From assembly GCA_964244725.1 (NCBI GenBank), contig CAXTJQ010000002.1:372001-436000 (forward strand): a stretch of 64,000 bases of DNA, written 5' to 3'. The notes under the pieces were generated by a model, which saw only the letters and a program-made list of their open reading frames with translations, ran no database searches and had not been told where the DNA came from. Position 1 is the first letter of the stretch, and each line of letters begins with the position of its first letter. The DNA is from Kumtagia sp964244725. GTDB lineage: Bacteria > Pseudomonadota > Alphaproteobacteria > Rhizobiales > Rhizobiaceae. This document shows positions 7,871-15,520 of the stretch, one piece after another. The position numbers and the translations under genes are program-made.

Positions 7871-9072
7871 GCCGCGTCCTGCCCTCGGTCCGCTGCAGCG
7901 AGAAGCGCCATGCCCTCGAAATAATGGTAGCCGACCGTCGTTGCCAGCGCGCGGCGGACCGCGCCTTCGAACGGCTGCTCGGATGGGTCGAAGGGCGCAA
8001 AAGCCTCGCCGTGTCCGACTGCCAGCGCGGCAAGGGCGACCGCGAAGAAAAACTGCGCCTCCTTCGTGTGACCGATCAGGGAGGAATAGCCGCGCGCGAC
8101 GGCGCCAAGCTTGTCGATGAGCGCGCTTTCGGCCTTCGTCGCGGAATGTCCGCCCGACGCGCCGGAAATCGCCAGGAGATTGCCCGCCTCTTCGCGCACA
8201 CCGGCCGGCAGCAGTTTTTCGAGGGCCTTGCCGAGATTTCCGTCCTCGCGACTCTTGCGTGCCGAAGCGACCGACACCAGCTCTGCATACGCCTTACGTC
8301 CGCGCGTTTGCGCATGCTTTCGCTGCTCCAGCACCAGGAAGGCCGAGCCCGAGCCGCTGACCACCCCGCCGCCTTCGGCGTCCGCCCGCTCCCAGACCGG
8401 GCGATGCGGGCCTCGGTGCAGGTAGCCGCCGAGTTCGTAGCCGAGCAGCATGTCGGGATGTTCGCTCTGGAAGGCCCCGCCGACCAAGACATGCGTCGCC
8501 TGGCCGGCGCGGATGCGCGCCGCCGCCGTCTCGACCGTCGAAACGCCGGCGCCCTCTTCGCCCATGAAGGTGCGTGACGAGCCGGTCACCTTGTGGACGA
8601 TCGAGATGTTGCCGGCGAGCAGGTTCGACAGTTGCGCCAGGAACAGGGTCGGCCGAAGCTCCGTCGTGAGCTTCTCGTTCAGCAGGACCTCGCGATCGTT
8701 GCGAGTCAGGCCGGCCGTCAGGATCGACTGGTCGACCGCCTCGTCGCGCTCGCCGCCGCCGGCCGCGATGATCATGTCCATCGACGCCGTCAGCGCGTCG
8801 TCGCCCTTGATGCCGGCGTCGTCCAGCGCCAGTCCGGCCGTATAGGCGCCGAGGCGCTGCCAGGTCTCCATCTGGCGCTGGTCGCCGCGCTTGGCGATCT
8901 GCGTGGTCCAGTCGATGGCGGGGAGGGGATGGATCGAGAACGGCGCGAACCGGTCGGAATCGACGTTCGGCGTTACGTCGCCGGCCGAGAGAATGCGCCA
9001 ATGCTCGTCGACACCGACGCCGAGGGATGAAACGAGGCCGATGCCGGTGATGACGACGTCGTGTTCAGCCAT
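7867..9072 (-). CDS. fabF2XL: Ketosynthase homologue without any cysteine (FabF2XL, chain-length-factor-like)
   Basis: A 401-residue thiolase-fold protein of the KAS II family: VVITGIGLVSSLGVG at the N-terminus, SGSGSAFLVLEQ in the middle and LIGHTKEAQ near the C-terminus. I find no cysteine anywhere in it, so it cannot use the canonical thioester mechanism. The STACASG region is replaced by a GSSRTFMGEEGAGV stretch. The first catalytic histidine (NAHGT) is replaced by a SGASGG segment, while the second (LIGHT) is kept. This resembles the beta subunit of type II polyketide synthases. It lies 30 bases after acpXL and overlaps fabF1XL by 4 bases. A regulatory or chain-length role in a heterodimer is inference. 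Confidence 0.85.
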   Translation of the reverse strand: MAEHDVVITGIGLVSSLGVGVDEHWRILSAGDVTPNVDSDRFAPFSIHPLPAIDWTTQIAKRGDQRQMETWQRLGAYTAGLALDDAGIKGDDALTASMDMIIAAGGGERDEAVDQSILTAGLTRNDREVLLNEKLTTELRPTLFLAQLSNLLAGNISIVHKVTGSSRTFMGEEGAGVSTVETAAARIRAGQATHVLVGGAFQSEHPDMLLGYELGGYLHRGPHRPVWERADAEGGGVVSGSGSAFLVLEQRKHAQTRGRKAYAELVSVASARKSREDGNLGKALEKLLPAGVREEAGNLLAISGASGGHSATKAESALIDKLGAVARGYSSLIGHTKEAQFFFAVALAALAVGHGEAFAPFDPSEQPFEGAVRRALATTVGYHYFEGMALLAAADRGQDAA

Positions 9073-9102
9073 GATCGCGCGGCGCCGTCCGACCGTCCTC
9101 GA

Positions 9103-9387
9103 TCAGGCCGCGTTCTTGGCGGCGACGAGACCGTCGATCTTGGCGCAGAGGTTCTTCATGACGAAATACTCATCGGTCGAGGCCTTGCCGTCATTGACTT
9201 CCTGCGTCCACTTTTCCAGCGGAACCTTGATGCCGAATTCCTTGTCGATGGCGAAGACGATGTCGAGGAAATCGAGGCTGTCGATGCCGAGATCGTCGAT
9301 CGTGTGACTTTCCGGCGTGATCTTGTCCCGGTCGATCTCGCTAGTCTCGGCAATGATGTCGGCGACCTTGTCGAATGTGGTGGACAC
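9103..9387 (-). CDS. acpXL: AcpXL: acyl carrier protein for very-long-chain lipid A fatty acid
   Basis: Carrier for the growing C26-C28 hydroxy acid that LpxXL transfers to lipid A. The 94-residue acidic protein has the phosphopantetheine site DDLGIDSLDFLD with Ser37. It is longer than a housekeeping ACP because of the C-terminal extension typical of AcpXL (EKWTQEVNDGKASTDEYF). It is first in a minus-strand run acpXL-fabF2XL-fabF1XL-adh2XL-lpxXL. The fabZXL dehydratase gene that I recall between acpXL and fabF2XL in rhizobia is absent: only 30 bases separate these two genes. Confidence 0.93.
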   Translation of the reverse strand: MSTTFDKVADIIAETSEIDRDKITPESHTIDDLGIDSLDFLDIVFAIDKEFGIKVPLEKWTQEVNDGKASTDEYFVMKNLCAKIDGLVAAKNAA

Positions 9388-9506
9388 GGCTCTTCCTTCG
9401 ATTTCGTGCAGGCGCAGTCCCGCACGGGTTTGGCGGTATCTAATCGGTTTTAGAAAGCAGGAAAAGACCTTATCAGCGTATCCGGTCCACTCCGGGACCT
9501 TGGCTG

Positions 9507-10061
9507 TCAGTTGAAGATCACGCGGCCGAGAACATGCAGGCCGCCGCTCTGCGGCCTGACGATCACCGCTTCGCCTTCGCGGGCGGGCTCGCCCGTCCAG
9601 GCCTGGATGTTCTCCAGATGCGTCACGATGACGAGGTTGCCGGAACCCGAGTAGCCGTCGATCTCCTTCATCATCGCGTCATGCGCCGATTTGGCGACCG
9701 CCGGATCGGCGCTCGGCGGGTCGAGCGCCTCCATCGGCTCCACCGGCTGGTCCTCGAAGGCGAGCGTCGCGGTGTCGAGGCAGCGGCAGTAGCGGCTGGA
9801 GAGAATCCGTTCCGTCGTCTCGGCGCGCGCCGCGAGCAGGGCGCCCAGTTTGCGCGCCTGCTGGCGTCCGCGCTCCGACAGGTTGCGCTGGGTGCGGCAG
9901 TTGGCGATGTCGAAACTGGCCGGATCGGTCGAGCCGTCGGTCATGGCATGGCGCAGCAGCACGACATGGCCGCCGTCGCGCAACAGCGCCCAGCCGGCGT
10001 CCGTCGCCCGCGCCTGGCCGGCAAGCAGGAAGAACAGCAGGAACGCTGCGACTCGCACCAT
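9507..10061 (-). CDS. Exported histidine phosphatase family protein
   Basis: Phosphohistidine phosphatase-fold protein of 184 residues. It has a signal peptide (MVRVAAFLLFFLLAGQARA), so it is probably periplasmic. The catalytic LLRHAMTDG motif follows, then ERILSSRYCRCLDTA and a C-terminal VIVTHLENIQAW that supplies the second catalytic histidine. The ATG at 10061 is chosen over upstream starts because it begins the signal peptide and follows an AGGA-type ribosome site. It lies 82 bases downstream of the caspase-repeat gene on the same strand. The substrate is unknown. Confidence 0.8.
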   Translation of the reverse strand: MVRVAAFLLFFLLAGQARATDAGWALLRDGGHVVLLRHAMTDGSTDPASFDIANCRTQRNLSERGRQQARKLGALLAARAETTERILSSRYCRCLDTATLAFEDQPVEPMEALDPPSADPAVAKSAHDAMMKEIDGYSGSGNLVIVTHLENIQAWTGEPAREGEAVIVRPQSGGLHVLGRVIFN

Positions 10062-10143
10062 CGGCAATCCTCGATCATCGTCGGTCATAGGGATCGGAAA
10101 GGGCGGCGAAACGCAAGCAGGCGCGACCACCCACCGGCTGCCC

Positions 10144-13100
10144 TCACGTCTTGGCGATGCGCTCGCGCAGGAGGCCGATCTTCGTGTCGACCAGCGGAAT
10201 CATGGTCAGCCCGCCGCCTTCCGCAAGTCCCTGCCTGGCGAGTTCGAAACAGTTCATGGCCTGCAGCAGCGCGGCCTTGCCGCCGCCGTAGCTCGCCCGG
10301 TTCCAGGCCGCGTCGCCGAGATTGTTCTGGGCAAGCGCCCATTGCAGCGGCTGCTCGGCGCGGGTGAAGACCTTGAGCGAAGCCCTGAAAGCCGCCTCGG
10401 CCTCGCCGAGATATTTGCCAGTCTTCTCGCGCGTCCCGAGGCTGAGCAGGCTGGCGCCCAGCCCGTCCTGCGCGGTCGCCCAGTCGATCGGCGTGTTCGC
10501 GATCGTCAGGACTTCGAGGGCCTCGCGGCGGGCGGCGATCGAGCGGAGGAGGCTCGCGGTCGTGTCCTCGAAATTGCTGAGCGCATGAAGCGCCGTGGCC
10601 ATGCCGGTCTTGGCGACCGCCCATTGCCGCGGCGCGTTTTGGCGGCCGTACTCGTCGAGCGCGTCGGTATAGGCCGCGATCGCCTCCTCGTAGCGAAGCG
10701 GCTCGCTCGTCAACATGCCGAGCAGGCGGAGCGTGTTGCCGAGGTTGAGGTTGGCGGCCGCCCAATCGAGGGGGAACGCCTTGCGCGTGTAAACCCGCAC
10801 CGTCGCCCGGAATGCCGAGGCCGATTGCGCCAGCAGCCCGCCGTCGCGCTTGCGCTGGCCGAGCGTCTGCAGCATCGCGCCGCGATTGTTTTCGGCCTCG
10901 GCCCAGTCGAGGGGGAATTTGTCGCGCGTATAGACGGTCAGCGCATCGTCGAGAGCCGCCGCCGCCTCTTCGAGCAGAGCAGTGCCGACTTCGAAGCGCG
11001 TCTGGCTACTGAGCGCACTGCCGAGGTTGAGGCGGCTGGTGGCCCATGACAGCGGGAAATGGTCGCGCGTGCGCACCTCCAGCGCAGCCCGGAAGGCGGC
11101 CGCGGCCTGGGTGAATTTCGCCGGATCGTTGCGCGCCTCGCCGAGTGCGTTCAGCGTGTTGCCGAGATTGTTCTGCACCATCGCCCATTCGACCGGCTTC
11201 TTTTCGCGCGTATATTCCTCAAGCGCCAGCCGATAGGCCCGCTCGGCGGCCGCGAGGTTTTCATCGCCGGTCTCGCGCTCGCTCAGCGAAAAGAGCGCGA
11301 TCCCGATGTTGTTTTGCGACGACGCCCAGTCGAGTGGCGCGGTGTCGCGTGGGCGCTTGTCGAAGGTCGCCCGGAAGGCGGCTACGGCGTCGCGCAAGGT
11401 CTGCGGATCGCTGTCCCGCTGGCCGAGCCGCAGATAGACGTTGCCGAGATTGTTCTGCGCGGCGGCCCAGTTGCGGTCATCGCCGGTCTTGGCGAAATAG
11501 GCGAGCGAGGCGCGGAAAATTTTCGCGGCCTCGCGCAAGCTCTCGGCGTCGGTCTCGCGTTCACCGATAGTCTGGTAGACCACGGCCATATTATTGCGGG
11601 TGATCGCCCAGTCGGCCGTCTCCTCGCCGCGCGGCACGTAGTCCAGGAGGACGCGATAGGCGGCGAGCGCCGCCTGCAGCGAAACGCGATTGCCGGTCGC
11701 GCCGCCTTCGGCAGCGAGCGCCTCGGCCTCGAAGTTCTTGTAGTTCCACCGTAGCGTCTCGTCCCAGCGCTCGACCAAGTCGAACGCCTTGCGATAGTCC
11801 CGCGCCGCCGCGCCGTAGTCGAACGCCAGGCCCGACGCGTCCCCCCGCTGCGCGTAGATTGCGGCGTCCGCCAGCCGCTTCTTCCTGATCGACGCCTCGG
11901 CGTCGTCGACCTCGTCCTGTTTCGCCTCGATACGCGCCACAGCGTCGTCCAGAAATTTGCGCGCGGCCGCGATCGCGCCTTCGCGCAGCGCATGGTCGGC
12001 GGAAGCCGTGAGCCGTGCGATCTCGGGGTCGTCGGTGCTCAGCGCTTCGCGCTGCTCGATCATCGCCTTGATCCGCGACGCCTGGGCGTCGAGGACCTTT
12101 TCGAGTTCGGTCGGGTCTTCCGGGATCTTCTCCGTTCCCAGCGCCCGCATCACGCCGTAGACGGCGTCGAGCGGCACGTCGTTCTTGAGCGCCAAGCTCT
12201 CGATCTGCGCGCGATTGGCCGCGGGCAAATCCGAAATCGTCAAAAGGAGCTTGCGGCGTTCGCCGGTGATCAGGCCTTCGTCGCCGGTCGGTTGTTCGGG
12301 GCTCGCGCCGAAATAGAGGAAGCGGCGCAGGCTTTCGTTCGCCCATGGCCGCTGCCGCGCTTTGGTGTCGAGATAGACCTCTTCGGTCACCATGCGCATG
12401 ACGGCGCCGAACTCAGCGCCGTCCATGGCCGACAAATGACGTAGAAGCGCGGCGGCATAGGGACTGTTCTGACCGACGGGTCCGTCGAGCGCCGGCCGGC
12501 CGGGCTCGGCGGCGAAGCCGACGACGATGCCGAGATTGTCCGCGGCTTCGGCCGCGCCGCCGATCGCCTTGGCGCCGCGCACCAGCGTCAGCCCCTGCGT
12601 GCCGATGGGTTCCGCCGAGCCTGTCGGCGTCTCTTTGACCTCGGAGCCGGGCGGGAAGGGGCTGGTGCGGCAGGCGTCGAGCAGGACGATCGACACGGGC
12701 ACGGTCTGCTTCAACGCATCGATGACCGCTGTCACGGAGACGAGTGTCTCGCGCGCGTCCGCCAGCGACTCGACGCTCGCGTCCACCGGGACGAGCCAAT
12801 TCTCGCCGCCCGATTCGATGCCGTGGCCAGAATAGTAGAGGAACGCCACGTCCGCGCCTCCGGCATCCTCGACGAACCGCTCAAGGTCGCGCGAAAGTTT
12901 TTTGGCATCGCGGTCGCTGACGCTGCGCGCTTCGAAGCCGAGGTCGGTGAGCAGCTTGACCATCGCGCGCGCATCGTTGGCGGGATTGGGGAGATCCGCT
13001 ATGTTCTCGTAGGCGGACTGGCCGACGACCAGCGCAACGCCGTTCAGGCCAGGCCTGTCCTGCGCGCCGGCGGGCGTGGAGGCCATCGAAGCCGCCAACA

Positions 13101-13149
13101 GCGAAAGGGCGACGATCCCCTGGATCAATCCGAAAATCAGTCTCATCAT
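10144..13149 (-). CDS. Exported caspase-fold (peptidase C14) protein with ten 47-residue TPR-like repeats
   Basis: A 1001-residue protein. Residues 1-30 form a signal peptide or anchor (MMRLIFGLIQGIVALSLLAA). Residues 35-270 are a caspase/orthocaspase domain with His109 in YYSGHG and Cys160 in LLDACRTSPF, so the catalytic dyad looks intact. A mixed helical region to about residue 505 includes an Ala/Glu/Lys-rich coiled coil. From about 508 to 980, ten tandem repeats follow, the best of them exactly 47 residues and each opening with a W-A-x-x-x-N-N-L-G type motif. These are TPR-like and suggest a protein-binding solenoid. Export is inferred from the N-terminus. The substrate is unknown. Confidence 0.85.
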   Translation of the reverse strand: MMRLIFGLIQGIVALSLLAASMASTPAGAQDRPGLNGVALVVGQSAYENIADLPNPANDARAMVKLLTDLGFEARSVSDRDAKKLSRDLERFVEDAGGADVAFLYYSGHGIESGGENWLVPVDASVESLADARETLVSVTAVIDALKQTVPVSIVLLDACRTSPFPPGSEVKETPTGSAEPIGTQGLTLVRGAKAIGGAAEAADNLGIVVGFAAEPGRPALDGPVGQNSPYAAALLRHLSAMDGAEFGAVMRMVTEEVYLDTKARQRPWANESLRRFLYFGASPEQPTGDEGLITGERRKLLLTISDLPAANRAQIESLALKNDVPLDAVYGVMRALGTEKIPEDPTELEKVLDAQASRIKAMIEQREALSTDDPEIARLTASADHALREGAIAAARKFLDDAVARIEAKQDEVDDAEASIRKKRLADAAIYAQRGDASGLAFDYGAAARDYRKAFDLVERWDETLRWNYKNFEAEALAAEGGATGNRVSLQAALAAYRVLLDYVPRGEETADWAITRNNMAVVYQTIGERETDAESLREAAKIFRASLAYFAKTGDDRNWAAAQNNLGNVYLRLGQRDSDPQTLRDAVAAFRATFDKRPRDTAPLDWASSQNNIGIALFSLSERETGDENLAAAERAYRLALEEYTREKKPVEWAMVQNNLGNTLNALGEARNDPAKFTQAAAAFRAALEVRTRDHFPLSWATSRLNLGSALSSQTRFEVGTALLEEAAAALDDALTVYTRDKFPLDWAEAENNRGAMLQTLGQRKRDGGLLAQSASAFRATVRVYTRKAFPLDWAAANLNLGNTLRLLGMLTSEPLRYEEAIAAYTDALDEYGRQNAPRQWAVAKTGMATALHALSNFEDTTASLLRSIAARREALEVLTIANTPIDWATAQDGLGASLLSLGTREKTGKYLGEAEAAFRASLKVFTRAEQPLQWALAQNNLGDAAWNRASYGGGKAALLQAMNCFELARQGLAEGGGLTMIPLVDTKIGLLRERIAKT

Positions 13150-13287
13150 TGCGCAACCGGTTTGCGGATGCCGCCAATCCCACGCAATCGTATCGGTTGC
13201 GTGACGCGATCGCGCCAAATCGTAACGGGGTCGCGCTAGGCCGGATGGGCGTTTGCGCGGCAGGCCGCGCTACCCTATCAGACCTCC

Positions 13288-14238
13288 ATGTCGCCGCTTC
13301 TCGAAACCATCCTGTTCATCTTTGGGCTCATCGCGTTCGGCTATCTCGCCGGCGCGACCGGCTATCTGAAAACATCGACAGGCGAAGCGCTGTCTGAGTT
13401 CGCCGTCGGCGTCGCGCTGCCGCTTCTCCTGTTCCGCACCATCGTCGGCGCTGATTTCCACGGCTCCGCGCCTTGGGCGTTCTGGGGCGTGTATTTCTCG
13501 GCGGTGGCGGTCGCCTGGACGGCGGGCCACCTTGTCACGACGCGCATCTTTCGCCGAGACGCCATGGCTGGCGTGGTTGGTGGGGTTTCGTCCGCTTTTT
13601 CCAACATCGTCCTGCTCGGCATTCCGTTCACGCTCGGCGTCTTCGGCCAGGCCGGCTTCGAACAGCTCTCGCTGCTGATCTCGGTGCATCTGCCGACTAT
13701 GTTGATGGCCTCGCAAATCCTGTTCGATCATTTCAAGCGCCGTGGCGGCGAACCGATGCATCCCTTTCACATCATGCGTGATTTCTTATACAAAACGCTC
13801 CGAAATCCACTCATCGTCGGCATCTTCGGCGGCTTCTTGTGGCGCGTCTCAGGCCTCCCGCTCGCCGGTCTGCCGTTGCGATTCGTCGACGCGCTAGCTG
13901 CGATCGCGGCTCCGCTGGCGCTGTTCTCGATGGGGCTCGGCCTGCGCAAATTCGGAATTTCGGGCAACATCCGACCGGCGCTTGCGCTGTCGGCCCTCAA
14001 GCTCGGCTTGATGCCCGCCGTAGCGCTGGCCATGGCGTGGCTCGTCGGGCTGCCGCCGCTGGCCGCTCAGGTGGCGGTCGCCGCCGCCGCGCTGCCGTCC
14101 GGCGTCAATTCCTACCTGATCGCCATTCAGTTCGGCGCCGGCGAGGCCTTGGCCTCCAACCAGATGGTCATCGCCACCGCGCTCGCCGTCGTGACGACCA
14201 TCTTCTGGATCACGTTGGCGCAGATGGTGTTCGGTTAA
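13288..14238 (+). CDS. AEC-family transporter (auxin efflux carrier/malonate-type permease)
   Basis: Inner-membrane carrier of 316 residues with about ten hydrophobic segments in two halves, as in the Mem_trans family. The first half begins LLETILFIFGLIAFGYLAGA. A conserved family segment reads SSAFSNIVLLGIPFTLGVFG. The second half has PLALFSMGLGLRKFG and ends in AAALPSGVNSYLIAIQFG, the family's hallmark C-terminal region. Likely substrates are small organic anions, but the specific one cannot be told. Its stop codon overlaps the stop of the convergent pYEATS-like gene. Confidence 0.85.
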   Translation: MSPLLETILFIFGLIAFGYLAGATGYLKTSTGEALSEFAVGVALPLLLFRTIVGADFHGSAPWAFWGVYFSAVAVAWTAGHLVTTRIFRRDAMAGVVGGVSSAFSNIVLLGIPFTLGVFGQAGFEQLSLLISVHLPTMLMASQILFDHFKRRGGEPMHPFHIMRDFLYKTLRNPLIVGIFGGFLWRVSGLPLAGLPLRFVDALAAIAAPLALFSMGLGLRKFGISGNIRPALALSALKLGLMPAVALAMAWLVGLPPLAAQVAVAAAALPSGVNSYLIAIQFGAGEALASNQMVIATALAVVTTIFWITLAQMVFG

Positions 14239-14612
14239 TGCGAAGCGATATCTTTAACTGCTTCGGGATTGGCCAGATTTTCTTGAACCCTTTCGAGGGC
14301 GGCTTTTACACTTGTCCGAAAAGACGGCTCGCGCCCATCGATGGTTCTCAGCGACACCCCAATATTGTAGTCGCCATATGTTGAGGTCTCAAGACGAAAC
14401 TTGCCGTCGGAATCCGGGCTCTTCGTCCGTAGGCGATCGTAATACGTAGGGTCCAACTCAAATGTTGCCGCGTAAGCATTAGCGGGTGCATTGTCGACCT
14501 CCAATACTATTCGATAATGCTTTTTCCCATTTCGTACATAGAAATCGGGGTTTCCGTCAGCGCTTGTCTTGATCCTTGCCAAGAGCTGTGGGGAAGTGCT
14601 TGAGGATTTCAT
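14235..14612 (-). CDS. Small protein resembling a prokaryotic YEATS (pYEATS) domain
   Basis: A 125-residue soluble protein. The core resembles the beta-sandwich pYEATS fold: HYRIVLEVDNAP, ATFELDPTYYD, then FRLETSTYGDYNIGV and SLRTIDG, a pattern close to the family's hPTF and TYGxFxI strands. The assignment comes from pattern memory, not a profile search. Its ATG (14612) overlaps the TGA of the upstream membrane-protein gene by ATGA and follows GGAG, so the two are coupled. Base composition is lower in GC than its neighbours (28 of 60 G or C at 14461-14520). pYEATS domains have been proposed to act in prokaryotic conflict systems with membrane effectors; such a role here is inference. Confidence 0.6.
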   Translation of the reverse strand: MKSSSTSPQLLARIKTSADGNPDFYVRNGKKHYRIVLEVDNAPANAYAATFELDPTYYDRLRTKSPDSDGKFRLETSTYGDYNIGVSLRTIDGREPSFRTSVKAALERVQENLANPEAVKDIASH

Positions 14613-15244
14613 AGGATGGCTCCAGCAGGCGGTTGCGCCCATCGCGGCATGTAAGAAGTCCTGAAACGACTTACCAATGCGCCAAGTTCCCTATCAATCT
14701 CGGTAGCCGTGGGCAAGGGCGGCTCAAAAGGCCACACTTCGTTCCTGATCGCGTCTTGCACCTTATCGTCAACAGATTTCTGTATGATTGATATCTGAGG
14801 CATGGGGTCGGGATTTCTCAGGATACCCTCAAGCTGCTGTAAAAGCGCGTGCATGTCTCGAGAGTATCCCTTTGCCAGCAAAGCTCTAGCCACGACCTCT
14901 TGACGTTGAATAACTAACCGCAGGGCTACCCATAGTGTGAGCGCTGCAAGTCCGGCATAAAACCAACCGTCAGGCAAAGCTGATCGCAATACATCAATGG
15001 CTGTCTTCCCCTCCGGAGGGTTACCGGTGGCCAACGCCGCTATTGGAGAACCAATGCCGAGTCCGGCAAGCGCCGCAAAAAAATCGCCCAGATAACCATA
15101 ACCTCCCGCCAACCAGACGAACCACTGGTTGCGAACTCGTTTGCCCGCAATCATCCAAGGAAGCAGCTCGTCGCAAAGCTTCCGAAGAATATAATGGTCA
15201 GTGTCCAGTAGCGGCGATGGCAATCGTAACTCCTTGGAAGGCAT
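14609..15244 (-). CDS. Two-helix membrane protein coupled to the pYEATS-like gene (SLATT-like topology)
   Basis: A 211-residue protein I do not recognise by family. A helical N-terminal part (DHYILRKLCDELLPWMIAGK) leads to a first hydrophobic stretch (WFVWLAGGYGYLGDFFAALA and following), a short loop, a second helix (FYAGLAALTLWVALRLVIQ) and a cytoplasmic-looking helical tail with many charged residues. Two helices followed by a soluble helix is the layout of SLATT-type pore effectors, but no signature proves it. The start is uncertain: ATG at 15244 or TTG at 15277, neither with a strong ribosome site. It overlaps the pYEATS-like gene by 4 bases. Confidence 0.6.
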   Translation of the reverse strand: MPSKELRLPSPLLDTDHYILRKLCDELLPWMIAGKRVRNQWFVWLAGGYGYLGDFFAALAGLGIGSPIAALATGNPPEGKTAIDVLRSALPDGWFYAGLAALTLWVALRLVIQRQEVVARALLAKGYSRDMHALLQQLEGILRNPDPMPQISIIQKSVDDKVQDAIRNEVWPFEPPLPTATEIDRELGALVSRFRTSYMPRWAQPPAGAIL

Positions 15245-15520
15245 CTCAACCGAGTGTAAACCGTAAGCAATAGCCAAGGGACGATACTGTCACAATTTTT
15301 TTTGCCGAGATCATGCTGACCGTCCACCGGTGCCTGACCGAAAAGGGCAAGGCGACCAAAATGGCCTGAAATGGTTTTCCAATCGCCCGTGGCGGTTGAA
15401 GGGATAACATCGGTCGATGTAAGGGTATTCCCCGATGGTGGTTGGCGTTGCAGCCGGATCATTCTGCTCATGCCATAAGCCGTTTCGGGCTTTGATTAGG
15501 TGCTCAGGAAAGCGACAAAA

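Noticed and set aside
15151..15471. A 106-codon frame overlapping the membrane-protein gene start
   Set aside because: Its second half is an out-of-frame read of the membrane-protein gene, and its first half has no recognisable domain.
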